Positions 11,872 to 24,465 are shown, counted from the first letter of the stretch. The stretch is DNA of 64,000 nt from Cryphonectria parasitica EP155 (GCF_011745365.1 NW_024468911.1:4086759-4150758); one strand, 5' to 3'. A program made the numbers and translations. Notes: generated by a model not told the origin, from the sequence alone.

Positions 11872-14800
11872 ATGGATGCCCTCAACACCACGGTCACCAC
11901 GACCACGACAGCCACGGCGGCTTCGCTGGCTCTCACCAGCGCTGCCGGTCCTGTAGATGGCGCGACCACCGCCCTGTCATCGGTCATGACCCGCGCCAGC
12001 GACGTCGTTGTTGCACATGGCTCTTCCTCGTGGATCGGTCTCATCGCGAGGCTGATTCTCTGGATCCTGCAGCTGCTGTCCACCATCATCTACTACGCCT
12101 TGAAGCTCACCACCATCTCCATTCCTACCCTGCTGTTCAGCCTTTTCTCCGCCAGCCTGACGGTGACTATGAATGCGACTACCCTGTATGTGCTCTCTCT
12201 CTCTACTCACTCACTCGCCGCACTCTCCGCTATATGTGTCCTCCGTCCCCTCTAGCTAACAACTCAACCAGTATGCTGATCTTGGGGATGGTATTCTCTG
12301 GGGTCACCTGGGTGGTGCGGTATCGATACCTGAACATGTATTCCAGGCTTCCCCCAGAGCCTCAGAGGAAGGAGCCAGATGTTGATCTCTTCCCCGACAC
12401 CCACGAGGCCGGCGTCAAGTCCGGCCTCTCCAACTACCTTGACGAATTCTTGAGCGCCATCAAGATCTTTGGCTACCTGGAACGCCCTGTCTTCCATGAG
12501 CTGACCCGCAGCATGCAGACCAGGAAGTTGATCGCCGGGGAGACCATCAACCTGGAGCACGAGCAGGGCTTCTGTATCGTGGTGGATGGGCTGGTCGAGA
12601 TCTTTGTCAAGTCGTCCAGGAACAGCAGGAGATCGTCCAAGAACTCTCAGAGTGAGGGGGATTGGGACTCGGGCAGCGACACTGAGGACCGCCATCCAGG
12701 GCGGCAGCAGTATCAGCTCCTCACCGAGGTGCGCAATGGCGCACCCATGTCCTCCTTGTTTACCATCATGGCACTCTTCACCGAAGACGTCAAGCTGCGC
12801 CATTCCGATGATGAGAATTCGGTGCCCAACACTGCCGCCTCGCAGAATGGTCATACCAGATACTCCTCGGTTGGGGACAGCCAAAAGTCACCTGAATCAT
12901 CCTTGCCAGCGACCCCAATGTTTGAAGAGGGATCGGACGGCCGTAGCCTGAGAGTTCCGGATCCCAACTTCCCGCTTGGAAGCGGTGGTTCTTTGCCGAG
13001 GGTACCGCCCATGTCCCTTGATGATGGGCTCTTGTCCCCTCACCATCCCGAGAGACGACCAGGACTCAAACATGGTGTTTCTAGCTCGGCTCATCCGGAT
13101 ATCATTGCTCGGGCTTCTGTAGACACAACCATCGCCATCATTCCGGCGAGTGCATTTCGACGCCTGATTAAAACATATCCCAAAGCGACAGCCCATATTG
13201 TGCATCTGATTTTATCTCGATTTCAGAGAGTCACTCTCGCTACCGCCTTCAGCTATCTTGGATTGACTGCTGAAGTGTTGCAGACCGAGAGGAACATGAT
13301 CAAGTATACTGTGTCTCAGTTGCCCAACCCGTTGAGGGGAGATCCCCTGGAGCGCCTCAAGGAGAAATTCAAGCGTGAGCGCGAACGCATCGGGCAAGGC
13401 GACGCTGCCAAGGGCATTGCACTTCACAACTCTGCCGCCGCCAGTCGTCGCCGCCGCCGCTCTTCGACCGGACTTCGGAAGGAGGCCGTGTTGCAGGCCA
13501 TGAAGGGATCGGTTGTTGGATCGACCATTTTCCCACCTCAAGAGCGAAGCTCAATCGATGTGCCAAGCCCTGGTGACCTTCTGGCCAACATGCAGCAGGC
13601 ACGGAGCGGTGGTGGCTCGTCAGCCTCCTCGGCCACTTCTCCGAGAGATTCTACGACTGAGGGATCCGACGCCTTGTTCAAGGAAGGGTCATCACCTTTG
13701 GCAGAGAGAAGATTCAACCCCTTTACGAGTCAGCGTATCTCTCTTGACAAGAGAGAGAAGGTGGACGAAGAGAACCTGTTCCGAGAGTCTATCCTAGAAT
13801 GCATGTTCAAGGCCATCGGCCTGGATTCGAATGGCTCTAACTCCCGCGGAGCCGATTCAGCCGAGGCCTCGCCCAGGCTGGTCTCATATGATCAGAGACG
13901 CCACAAGGCTGTCTTCTCCAATAATGCTTTCGGCTTTATGGATCCATTCGATGCCTCGATCGATGGCGATACCGATTCAGTGACATCGGGCAGCTTCACG
14001 ACAAACAGTCCACCGAGTGCTCATAGTCTGGCTCAGGATATGAAACATGAGATGGAGATTGTGTTCTTCCCCAAGGGCTCTGTCCTTGTCGAGCAAGGAG
14101 AGAGGAACCCCGGGTTGTATTATGTGATCGATGGGTTTCTCGACATGTGTGCGTCGGCTGCGGAAGCACCAGGAGAGATCCTGCAAAGTTCTGGCGAAGG
14201 CTCGAGCGAGGAACCTGATCCCTTCTCTCCACCGCGGCGTACGGGGACCTCGTCGTCAATGTTCTCCATGCCTGAGTTCGGGCAGAGTGGCCCTGACTTC
14301 CGCAAGAAAGGCAGTGCCGGCCGGAAGCACGTGGCCCTCATCAAACCTGGAGGTCTCGCGGGGTACGTCGGCACCGTGTCTTCTTACCGTTCCTTCATCG
14401 ATGTCGTCGCAAAGACAGACGTATATGTGGGCTTCCTGCCTCGGGCGTCGTTGGAAAGGATCGTGGACAAGTATCCTATCGTTCTCTTGACCATGGCCAA
14501 GAGGTTGACTAGCTTGCTGCCGCGCCTGATCCTCCACATTGACTTTGCCCTGGAATGGCTTTCCATCAACGCAGGCCAGGTGATTTTCCACGAGGCGGAT
14601 GAGAGCGACGCCATCTATCTTGTACTTAACGGACGGCTGCGGCTTGTCGAGGAGCGCAAGGAAGGCGGCATCAACCTGAGAGCAGAGTTCGGCCAAGGGG
14701 AGAGTGTTGGCGAGCTCGAGGTATTGACGGAATCTGCACGACCTGGAACCCTTCACGCCATTCGAGATACGGAAATTGTCAAATTCCCTCGCACTCTCTT

Positions 14801-16771
14801 CAACAGCCTCGCCCAGGAACACCCGAGCATCACCATTAAAATCTCCAAGATGATCGCATCTAAGATGCGCAGTTTTGTCCATAACCCTGCTGTTTCCAGA
14901 GACGGTCGGGGCCTCGCCACTGCTAGCAAGAGTTCGTCGACTCTTAATCTGCGGACTGTTGCGATCCTACCTGTCACGGCGGGAGTACCAGTCATAGATT
15001 TTGGGCACCGTCTCATGACCGCCCTTGCGCAGGTTGGAACTCGCAATGGTGCAACGTCGCTCAACCAGTCTGCCATTCTCAACCATCTTGGAAAACACGC
15101 TTTCAACAAGATGGGCAAGCTGAGGCTATCTCAGTACCTAGCAGACTTGGAAGAGAAGTTTGGCCTCGTTGTCTATGTAGCAGGTAAGTGCTGTCAAATT
15201 CTATCCCTGCCCTGCCGTCCCAGGGTTGCCCCCTTTTTCTGTAATGATGAGAAATATCACAGCCAAAGGCTTGCCAGCCTGTGATGGCCAAAAATAACTC
15301 TAATTTTTTCCTGAACACATTTTCAAATTTTCTATCCCTCCTGTTCTTGCTCCCCCACAACATCAACCTCACTGGATATGTGCTGACTGGCATTGGCAAC
15401 ACATCAGATACAAGCGTTAACTCGCCGTGGACTGCGACTTGTATCACACAAGCTGACTGTATCCTCCTGGTTGGTCTGGCAGAGGGCTCGCCTGAGATAG
15501 GAGAATACGAAAGATTCATGCTGGGCCAGAAATCGACAGCACGAAAGATTCTGGTAATGCTCCATGGTGAGCGGTATTCCGTATCGGGCATGACTAGAGC
15601 CTGGTTGAAGAATCGGGTCTGGATCAATGGTGGGCATTTTCATGTCCAGATGGACATTCGATCGCAGACCCTGCCTATTCACCCGCCAGCAAAGCGTCTC
15701 GGGCTGAACATCAAGGAGCGGGTGCAGACTCTGCAGGCCGAGATTCAAAAATACACGTCGAGAAAAGTGAGGTACAACGCTGTCTACTCGCCTGATGCAC
15801 CCTTCAAAGGAGATTTCCACCGCCTCGCCAGACGGCTCTGTGGCAGGTCTGTCGGACTCGTACTGGGCGGTGGTGGCGCGAGAGGCATTGCGCACGTAGG
15901 TATCATCCGAGCGATGGAGGAAGCTGGAATACCGATCGATGTGGTGGGCGGGACCTCGATAGGCTCTTTCATTGGCGGACTGTACGCCCGACATGCGGAC
16001 GTGGTGCCCATCTACGGCCTAGCAAAGAAGTTTGCGGGCCGGATGGCGAGCAAGTGGAGGTTTGCACTGGACCTCACGTATCCCTCGGCGTCGTACACGA
16101 CGGGTCACGAATTCAACCGCGGAATCTTCAAGATCTTCGAGAAGACGCAGATTGAGGACTTTTGGCTCGAGTTCTACTGTAACACCACCAACATCAGCAA
16201 GAGCCGGGCGGAGATCCACACGAGCGGGTATGCATGGCGATACATTCGGGCGTCCATGTCCCTGGCGGGCCTCCTCCCACCTCTGTGCGACGAAGGCAGC
16301 ATGCTGCTCGACGGTGGGTACATTGACAACCTGACAGTGTCTCACATGAAATCATTGGGGGTCGATACGATTTTTGCAGTAGACGTTGGGTCGCTTGATG
16401 ACGACGTGCCGCAGTCCTTTGGTGATACCTTGTCCGGGGCGTGGGCTTTCTGGAACCGATGGAATCCCTTCTCATCGACTCCTAACCCGCCTACCTTGGC
16501 GGAGATCCAAGCGCGCCTAGCCTACGTGTCGAGTGTTGACGCCCTGGAAAGAGCCAAGACCATGGAGGGTTGCATCTACATGCGGCCGCCCGTCGACGAC
16601 TACGGCACGCTGGACTTTGGGAAATTTGATGAGATTACACAGGTTGGCTATAGTTTTGGACAGGAGTTCCTACAGCAGCTTCGGGACAAAGGGTTGCTTC
16701 CCCTCAAGGAAGAAACCGAGGCCAAAGAGGCGCTGAGGAGGACTATGGCGCCGCGGAGAGCTAGTATCTGA
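11872..16771 (+). CDS. NTE1: Lysophospholipase NTE1 (neuropathy target esterase family)
   Basis: Predicted ER-membrane serine esterase that deacylates phosphatidylcholine and lysophosphatidylcholine. Exons 11872-12185, 12272-15183 and 15408-16771 join in frame to 1529 residues, the usual fungal length. Introns are 86 bp (GTATGT donor) and 224 bp (GTAAGT donor). N-terminal hydrophobic helices anchor the protein (about residues 50-125). Cyclic-nucleotide-binding-like domains follow ([13 protein letters not shown] region; [20 protein letters not shown] region; [20 protein letters not shown] region), separated by long Ser-rich disordered segments. The C-terminal patatin domain has the oxyanion GGGGARG (about residue 1227), the nucleophile elbow GTSIG (about 1257) and the Asp in LLDGGYIDN (about 1377), so the Ser-Asp dyad is intact. 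ATG 11872 is the first ATG in this frame and has an acceptable context (AAG before ATGG). Confidence 0.96.
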
Positions 16772-18279
16772 GGCTGTCTATCTGTCTTGTCAGTCGATCA
16801 TTCGATCCATCATCCATCCATTCATCAATCGATCAAAAGTCAGCAGTACCCAGAACGTTTGTCTCCAACTGTGAGGTTTCCACCATCGACGTGATATACG
16901 CACGCAATCAGACCTACGACGTCTATTCAGTCTACAAAGTGTGCTGTAGGCCCAGGAGAAATGAGGATTCATGGGGGGGGGGGGGGGGCGGGAAAGCTCC
17001 ACAAGCCTGACGCCACGCGGTAGCACGAAGCAGGTCCCTGGACCCCAAGAATGCTGGTCCCCTCCCGTCTGTGCAATTCTGTGATGATCTATAACTTGGG
17101 AGGGTAACAGCAGATCGGAAACGCGCGAGATTCGTTGCAGCAAACAACAAATCCCACCACGATGCTCAGAATCGATCGATCCCACCACCCACACCTCGAC
17201 CCCCACTGGCCGTTGTGTCGTACGATGTGTCAAGAAGAAGAAAAAAGAAGCAAAGAGCGGTACATGGTCCTCCCCCCCAAAGAATGCCAGCGGCCGCCCA
17301 AGGAATTTTCAATACGTCATCGGCACGCCCTCTGAGGGTTTCAGTGTGGACTTTTGGGAGGGGGTCCACAACGCTGACCCGCATCGACCCGTGACCCCAG
17401 CCAGCCCCCCACCAGACGATGGCCTCAAAAACCCCATGTTTAGAGTGACATCACCTCTACACGAGCCCCCTTGTCCTCGCTTTAGGCTGGTGCAATTCCC
17501 ACCAGTGCCACACACGCCCACGGCACCTAGATCAGGCGAATTTGTTTAGTTCAGACGGGGGTTTGATCTTCCCACGAGACTCTCTGCAACGATGGCATCA
17601 GTCAAAAGTCGTGCTATAGTACTTGCGTGTGTGTGTAAACGACTGGACGTTTTGTTTGCCTGCCCCAGTGGTAAACTGTCTCGGCCGAGGTATGCAAAGG
17701 TCCACTCACTCTCCTTTTCAGGTGGCAGGTTGTTCCGAGAGGCGGGGGGTTATATTTTGACACTACTGTGGTTACAGTATAAGATCCTCGTGATATTACT
17801 ATATGAGGACAGTGTCATTCCTCACGACGTAAGTGCCAGGGGGTTGTTCTTATAATTTGTGCTTGACCCCGGAAAAGAAGACACAGAGGCCCTTGCCGGA
17901 CACACCCAACTCTGAATATCATCGTCCCATTTTATCAATCTTGACAACAAGTTCAACTACATTCCGTCGTTTTCTTTCAACGAAGCTACTGTTTACTCTT
18001 TGAGAATACTACAAACATCATACCAACTTGACTCTCACCGCTATCCCATTCCTCCTTGTCACGCGAGACACACACACACTCTCTCTCCCCTTCTCAAAAA
18101 ACAACCAACGAACCAACCACCTCTCCTCCCTCTCTCTTGACGAACTCGACTCATTCTTGCCCCCACACAAGATCTCTCACGTTCGAGAAGAAAGGAAAAA
18201 ACAAACAACCATCAACCAAGTCACCCACTCATCCACTATTCCTCTTTCCCTCCTCCTCCCAACCCAAACAAAGCCCACC
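16772..18279. other. Intergenic between NTE1 and the small Gly/Arg-rich gene
   Basis: About 1.5 kb with no recognisable gene. Near 16795-16835 there is degenerate ATCC/ATTC repetition, and a G16 run lies at 16973-16988. The last 250 bases before 18280 are almost purely C, T and A with many CT and CA runs and no ATG in the downstream frame, typical of a fungal 5' leader. Confidence 0.6.
16973..16988 (+). repeat. G16 homopolymer
   Basis: Uninterrupted run of 16 G, just downstream of the NTE1 stop codon, outside any coding exon. Confidence 0.95.
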
Positions 18280-19029
18280 ATGCCCACCCGCAAATTCCTA
18301 CCCCCGGACCCCCGTCCCTCCAAAGCCCACCCAGAACACCGCCGCATACGCAAGGAGCTCGAGAAGGAACACGGCTACGGCTGGGTCCCACCCGTCATCC
18401 TCGGGCTGATCGGCATCGGGCTGGCATACGACGTCACCAAGGACGTGGAGAAGGCAGAGGAGAGAAAGCAGAAGCAGAAGCAGGGACAAGAGGACGAAGA
18501 TGGTGGCGGCGGCGGCGGCGGCGGCAGCAGCAGCAGCAGGAAGCGTGGCGGTGATGGTGGGAAGAATAGCAAGGGGCGACGGGGCCGGCGGAGTAGGTCG
18601 CAAGGCGAAGAAAGGGGCGGAAACGAGCAAGGCTATGACGATGACAGGGATAGGCGCCGTGGTCGTGGTGGCGACTACGATGACGACGACAATTATTATT
18701 CGGACAGGGCCGGGGAGCGCGATGGCGGGCTGAGGAGGGCAGACATGCTCGAGAGAGGCCAGGGCGGTGAGCCGGAACAGCGCGATTATAACAACAAAGC
18801 GGACAGGAGGAGGTACCGCCGGCACACGAGAGGGGATGAGTTCACTTCGCCTTCTCCTCCTGCTGCTGCTGCTGGAGGAGGAGGAGGTGGTGGTGGCGGC
18901 GTTGGCTACGATTACGACTATGATGACTATGGCTCGTCATCATACGGGTATAGTCGTGGCGGAAGGGGGGCTGTGATGGATGATTATTCGAGGCGGCCGC
19001 GGGCGAGGAGACGATCGAGTGATTGGTAG
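18280..19029 (+). CDS. Small disordered Gly/Arg/Asp-rich protein with one hydrophobic N-terminal segment
   Basis: Single-exon frame of 249 residues with a good start context (CCCACCATGC). I do not recognise a named family. Residues about 32-50 (HGYGWVPPVILGLIGIGLAYDV) are a conserved-looking hydrophobic stretch that could be a membrane helix. Before it lies a basic, Pro-rich region. After it come a Lys/Gln/Glu-rich helix, a Gly8-Ser4 run, Arg/Gly-rich segments, Asp/Tyr-rich segments and a C-terminal Arg cluster ending RRRSSDW. The composition resembles RGG/Tyr-rich disordered proteins, but an RNA role is only inference. The neighbouring decarboxylase gene is convergent, with 278 bp between the stops. 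The frame is real because codons stay open through skewed composition and the leader is typical, but transcript evidence would help. Confidence 0.7.
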   Translation: MPTRKFLPPDPRPSKAHPEHRRIRKELEKEHGYGWVPPVILGLIGIGLAYDVTKDVEKAEERKQKQKQGQEDEDGGGGGGGGSSSSRKRGGDGGKNSKGRRGRRSRSQGEERGGNEQGYDDDRDRRRGRGGDYDDDDNYYSDRAGERDGGLRRADMLERGQGGEPEQRDYNNKADRRRYRRHTRGDEFTSPSPPAAAAGGGGGGGGGVGYDYDYDDYGSSSYGYSRGGRGAVMDDYSRRPRARRRSSDW

Positions 19030-19307
19030 CGTTTTCAATGCATTGAGATGGGCTTGGATTGCGGGCTTCTGTCTTTTCTTCTTGTCTTTGATGCATGCAA
19101 GGGGCGTTAACAGGAACAGGACAACTAAAAGGAAAAGCATACGCACACAAACACACATGCACATACATGATAGCATGATCTGCATTGCCAAGAAACTATG
19201 AAATAGCCATGACTTGAACGATCAATAATGACACGATTTTCTTCTACTACCGAATTTTCATCTATTGTTTTTGCTCCTTCTCTTTCTAATACATGTCTTT
19301 ATCTAGT

Positions 19308-21026
19308 CTATATCTCTTGAATGATCCTCTCCGCCGTCTTCAAGATCAGCTCGAACGCATCCCGCACATGGCTCTCCTCCGTCAGCCTATTCGCCGTCAT
19401 GAATCGGATGGCAAACTTGCCCTCTAGCACGGTACTTGTAACCCAGATCCGCCCAGTGGCGTTGACCTCCTCGTGCAGCCTCCTGGTGCGCGCGTTTGCC
19501 TGCGTCTCATCTGCACCCGCAACCCTGAACACGGTGAGCGCAAATACCGGGCCCGTCAGGATTTCAAACATGTTCCCGCTGCCAGCCTCCTTCAACCACC
19601 CGGCAAACGTCTCCCCCATACGAACCCCCCGACGCACATACTCCCGCAGCCCTCTGGCGCCATAATTCCGCAGCACAAACCAGACCTTGAGACTGCGGAA
19701 CCGACGGCCCAGGGGGATCTGCCAGTTGCGGTAGTCAGTAACGAGCCCGCCATCGCTGTAGGCGTTGCGGTAGACGTGCAGCTCCGAAGACATGGCGGCC
19801 TCAAGCCAGCGGCGGTCGGCCACCCAGAGGCACGAGGCGTCGAAGTTGGTCAGGAACCACTTGTGCATGTTGGTGTTGAAGGAGTAGAAGTGGCGGGTGT
19901 GGTGGGCGCCGACGGCCTCGCGGGCCTCGGGCGTGATCAGTGCGGCACCTGCGTAAGCGGCGTCGACGTGGACCCAGATCTCGCCCTTTCTGCGGGTGGG
20001 GACGACATTGCTATCGTTATCATTGCTATCGTTGGTGTTGTTTTTAGTGGTGGCGGTCCCATTCGCAACAGCAGCCGTCGTCGCGAAGGAAGAAGACACA
20101 GGAAAGTCCCGACTCCACTCGGCCAAAACCTCTGCAATAGCTCCCATATCATCCACCGCACAAGTATCCGTCGTGCCCAGCGCGGCGGTGAGGAAGAATG
20201 GTTCCAACCCTTTCCGCCTGCACAGCTCCAGTGTACCCCGAAGCGCATCGCCCGTCATGGCAAACCCGGACGCGCTGCTCGTTGGCACCGCCAGATACCG
20301 CACGCCGAGGATCTTGGCGGCCTTCTTGGTGCTGCTGTGACAGGCGGAGCTGCCCAGGGCAACCAGCTTGCTTCTCTTGCGCATCAGGAGGTCCTCGTAC
20401 TCTTGGTCGTCCTCGTCCTCATCGCCGTTTCCCTGGGAAGCAGCAGGAGGGGTGGGCAGCGTCTCGCTCAGGTACTTGTCCCGCGCCGCAACCATGGCCG
20501 TGAGCACAGCCTCGCTAGCCGTGCCCTGAATGACACCACCTCCTCTCGTGGGCCCCGTAGACAGGTACGTAGCCGGCAGACCCAGCAGACGACAGAGCCA
20601 GTCCAGCACGATGGTCTCGAGCTCGGTAACGGCCGGAGAACAGATCCAATTGAAGCAGGCGCCCGTAAAGGCTGCCGAGTACAGCTCGCCCAAGATAGAC
20701 GGGTACGAGGCCGGGCAGGGAAAGAAGGCGAAAAAGTTGGGAGACTGCCAGTGGGTGAGACCGGGGACGATCTGGGTGTCGATGTCGCGCCGGATGGTGG
20801 CCCAGGACTCAGACTCCTCTGGGCAGGTCGTGGGGAGGAGCTGGCGGAGGTAGCCTGGCTCGACCTGGGAGACGACGCTGTGGTCGGTGATGTTCTCATA
20901 GTAGTCCACAACTGGGCCGAGTCAGTCAGTGTTCAGTGTTTCTGCAGAACTTTTGAGATGAAGGGGCCCCAACTTACTGTGGTCGATAGAGGCCTTGGCG
21001 GCGTCCTTGAACTCTTGCGTGTCCAT
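19308..21026 (-). CDS. PLP-dependent aromatic-L-amino-acid decarboxylase-like enzyme (group II)
   Basis: Predicted cytosolic decarboxylase of the tyrosine/DOPA/tryptophan type. Exon 1 is 21026-20978 and exon 2 is 20911-19308. They join in frame through KASIDH-IVDYYENI to 550 residues; the intron is 66 bp with a GTAAGT donor. Family motifs are present: HWQSPNFFAFFP with the following PS.LG.L region, SACHSSTKKAA (His stacking on the cofactor ring), ALGTTDT, HVDAAYAG (Asp to the pyridine N) and NMHKWFLTNFD with the PLP lysine (about residue 367). Two low-complexity insertions are unusual: an acidic stretch near residues 170-185 and an Asn/Asp/Ser/Thr-rich stretch before KGEIWVHVDA. Both are in frame. 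The true substrate cannot be read, and a non-decarboxylating relative such as an aldehyde synthase is possible. Confidence 0.92.
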
Positions 21027-22045
21027 CTTGCCCGTGCTGGTAGTCGTAGTCGTTGTCTCTGCTGTTGCTAGGATGCAAGTCCAAACATGTATGGATCTTG
21101 AAGTCTGAGGCGGCAAAAGGCACAGCAGCAAAAGCAGACGTCGTGTGCTTGTGATAGAAAGCGAGGCCAACAGAAAGGCAAGCCGAAAAAAAGAACCTTC
21201 TGAGAATTACGCAGAATGAACGACCAAAAGAGAGAGAATACCCTCAGTTGTCCAACACACAACACAAAGGAAGAGGGAGGGAGGGAAGCAGGCAAAGACG
21301 GCGCAAGTGAAAGGTAAGTGCGTTAAAGAAGAAGAAAGAGGAGCAGCATTAAAATGGTTGAGGTGGAAAGTGTCACCGACCTCGGGCGTACCATTCAAGT
21401 GGCAGGTGCTCGGTGGAACCCAGGGTCCTTCTAGGAAAGAGCGGGGCAAGGAGGGGAAATACAATAAGTCAGGATCCATGGGAAAGGAAGGAACTGACTT
21501 TCATTAGGTATGTTGTTCTTTCATTCTTGTGTTTTATTTTCCTAAAAGATGCAATTCTGATTCTTTCTCATTTCTTTATTTGTTATTCTGGTTGAGAGGG
21601 GCCAAATCCATAGTGAGTGCAAGAGAACTCATAAAAAGTGTGTTCATTAGAGACTACAGTTATTGAAGAGGTGCTCCAACTTCCTAACATCATAACTGTC
21701 TGTCTGTTATATGTAGGGTTTTCTTGTTTTCCTCTCTCCCTTTCCTTTCCTCTCATAATACTTCGTGGCGAGCCTGTCCTCTCCTTTCTCTCCCCCAATT
21801 CCCTCACCAGAGCACACGGTTGTCGTGCCCAATAATAACAATATTATCATAGTAATCTTCCCTCCATGAAACGCCGTTGGAGTTGTAACTCATGCCTCAG
21901 ATATAGAAAATTGTGCGCCGCTATCGATGCAGTTGAAAATCCCAAATCGTCCCAGCTCGTCTCGCCCGCCGGCCCGCGCTCATGCAATGTCATCTCTCTC
22001 TCTCTCTCTCCTCGCCCCCCTCTCAAGGGCTATACTGAAGGCCTT
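21027..22045. other. Intergenic between the decarboxylase and TM9 genes
   Basis: About 1 kb holding the decarboxylase promoter and leader (near 21030-21400) and the TM9 3' flank (up to 22045). A short CT repeat lies near 21988-22008. No gene is seen. Confidence 0.6.
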
Positions 22046-22125
22046 TCAGTCCGCCTTGATAGCACTATTATGATGATGTTTTTTTTGTCAGCATTCTCAA
22101 CTCAATCCTGACAGACTTCCTGATT

Positions 22126-22176
<51 letters not shown>

Positions 22177-24465
22177 CTCTTGTGATGATCTATGGAATCA
22201 TAAACTTACCCGTATATCCTCCTCACAAAGGCATACGCGCTGAGGAAGCCCACCGTTCCCGTCAGGAGGCCGTAGACCAGGCAGGCTATGAAGCTGTAGG
22301 TGAAGAACAGCATCGAACTGACAAAGCCCGTGATGTGCAGCTTGGCAAAGTAGTACCAGATGCAGTACATGAAGATCCAGAGCGAGCTGGCGCCCCCGAC
22401 CAGGAACGACTGCCACCACCACTGGTAGTTCTCGCTGCACAGCTGGATGTAGACGGTCACCACCGTCGTCTCGGCCACCGTCACGATCAGGATCAGCGAC
22501 ACCACCGACAGGAACCCAAAGACGTAGTAGTAGCCGCTCTTGTCCTGCCACACGGACTGGAACACGAACAGGAGCTCGATGAAGATGACCGCGAACGGGA
22601 TCAGCCCCGCCAGCAGCACGGACCGCGTGCGCCTGATGTACCACACCTGCTGTGGAATCTGCCGCGGCGCCAGGCTGGTCTTGGTCGGGTGCTCCCACGC
22701 ACCACCGCGCACGTAGCCGTACCGGGACCCCACGTAGACCAGCGGCAGCTGTATGAACAGCCAGAGAACTAGGATGGCAATCAGCGTGCCGAAGGGGATG
22801 GCCGTGCTCGAGGCCTGTGCCCAGACGAACAGGTTCAGGATGAAGATGAGACCAAAGGCGAGGCCTGGGAAGAGCACGGCCGTCACCAGCGCGTTCTTGA
22901 CAAAGTCCTGCCCGTCAAAGGTCTTGTACACCCTGGCCGAGTAGTAACCCGAGAAAAGGCCCGCAAAGATGAACAGCCCGAAGCCGAAGCTGATGAATCC
23001 ACCCCGCAGGCTCGGGTTCAGGATGCCCAGCGCGCTCAGGGCCACGAGCCCCACGGCCATGAAGAGGAGCTGCATGCCAGACCCGACCAGGGGCGCCAGG
23101 ATCCACCCGAACCTGGGCGCCCTGAACACGTCGGCGTGCAGCAGCTTCCAGCCCGTCACGTCCTCCAGCGCCTCATCGTCCGAGTAATGCCCGTCGTCCG
23201 CATCGTTATCGACCTCGCCGCCGCCGGTGCCTTGGTCAAGCAGCCCAGGGGCCTTTTCAGCAACCGCCACCCTCGGCGTCCTTCTGATCCGCAGCTTGCC
23301 CTCCTCGGCACGTGCGTCCTTGTATGCTTTGATATCGGTCCGCACGGTCTTGGCAAGGATCATCAGGACGATGCCGGTGAGCAAGCCGCAGATAATGAAG
23401 GAGTTGACGATGGCGAGCCAGTGGATCCGCGAGCCCTCCTCCTGGTTCACAAAGTACAGGTCCCACCTCCTGTCCCACTCGATAGTGCTGTCCTCGCGGA
23501 AGTACACCGAATAGGTGAAGGGGATGGTGGTCCTCGCGTCGTCGTCCAGGTTCTCCAGGTCGATCTCGGGCTGGTACGAGGACTGTGACCAGAGCTCGTA
23601 GGCGGCGTCCTTGACCGTGTCGTTGGGGGCCATGTACAGCTCGAAAGCCTCTTCGACGTTCTGCAGGTCCGTGGGACAGCCGTCCTTGTTCCGCCTGTTG
23701 GCCGGACCGATGCTCTTGGGGTAGACCTCGAACCCGACAATGACCTTGTCGCCCCGCCCGCCTGCCTTGCCCGGCGCGTCTCGGTATCGGATCACGATAG
23801 TGTGGTGGTTATTGAGGAAGTGACGTGGTTTGCCCGAGGAGGTATCGGTAAATCCCAGCTTAAAGCCGGCAGCATAGTACTTGCGCGTCTTATCGACGGT
23901 GACGAAGCTCGTAGCGCCAGGCAGGTTGTCCACGATCCACTCGACAACATAGCCGTCGCGGACGAGATCCCGCGCCCACTTCATGTCCTGCCTGTTGATC
24001 TCGCGGTTGCACAGCAGGCTGCACTCCTGGTCCTTGAGCATGGCCAGCTCGAGATCGGATATGACAATGCGGTCGCCGCGGAGGACCTCGCCCAGGTTGA
24101 GCGAGATGCTCTGGCCCGAGAAGAGACCTGCGCCGGGGTGGTGGTGGCCGGTAGGGGGGCAGACGAAGGGGAGGTCGTTGTAGGCATACTGTAGCTGTGT
24201 GTTGTCCGAGTATGCTTTGTTGACCATCAGGGGGATCGGCTCGTTTTGGTGGTACGACTTGACGGACCATCCTGTCAAGGACACAACTTGTCAGACGTCG
24301 TGCCAGAGAGAGAAAGTGAGAGACACTATTGTGTGTATGCGTGTGGTAATGAAGCCATTGTCATGCGTCAAACTCACCAGGGATATAGAACGCCTGCACC
24401 TGGCACCAAAGGAGCGCCCAGAGCAGGACTCCGAGCGCGACTGGACTTCTCCTTGTTGCTGCCAT
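22046..24465 (-). CDS. Transmembrane 9 superfamily protein (EMP70/TMN type)
   Basis: Predicted endosome/Golgi multispanning protein of the nonaspanin family, involved in membrane trafficking and sorting. Exons 24465-24378, 24271-22210 and 22064-22046 join in frame to 722 residues. Exon 1 encodes a signal peptide (MAATRRSP, then a hydrophobic core, then QA) and joins as FYIPG-WSVKSYH. A long lumenal domain follows, then nine membrane segments from about residue 340 (WLAIVNSFIICGLL) to the end. A charged loop between helices 1 and 2 has an acidic, Gly-rich insert. The main frame ends RRIYG at a GTAAGT donor (22209). A 19-nt last exon at 22064-22046 restores the family C-terminus as IYGAIKAD followed by a stop. 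The Lys near the C-terminus fits the known KxD/E-type Golgi retention signal of the family. Confidence 0.94.
22129..22172 (+). repeat. (TC)22 microsatellite inside the last TM9 intron
   Basis: Perfect dinucleotide tract of 44 bp. On the coding strand of the TM9 gene it reads (GA)22 and lies between the donor at 22209 and the acceptor at 22066/22065 of the final 145-bp intron. Confidence 0.95.

Noticed and set aside
19473..21071. 532-codon open frame on the plus strand
   Set aside because: Antisense to the decarboxylase gene, with no recognisable motif of its own.
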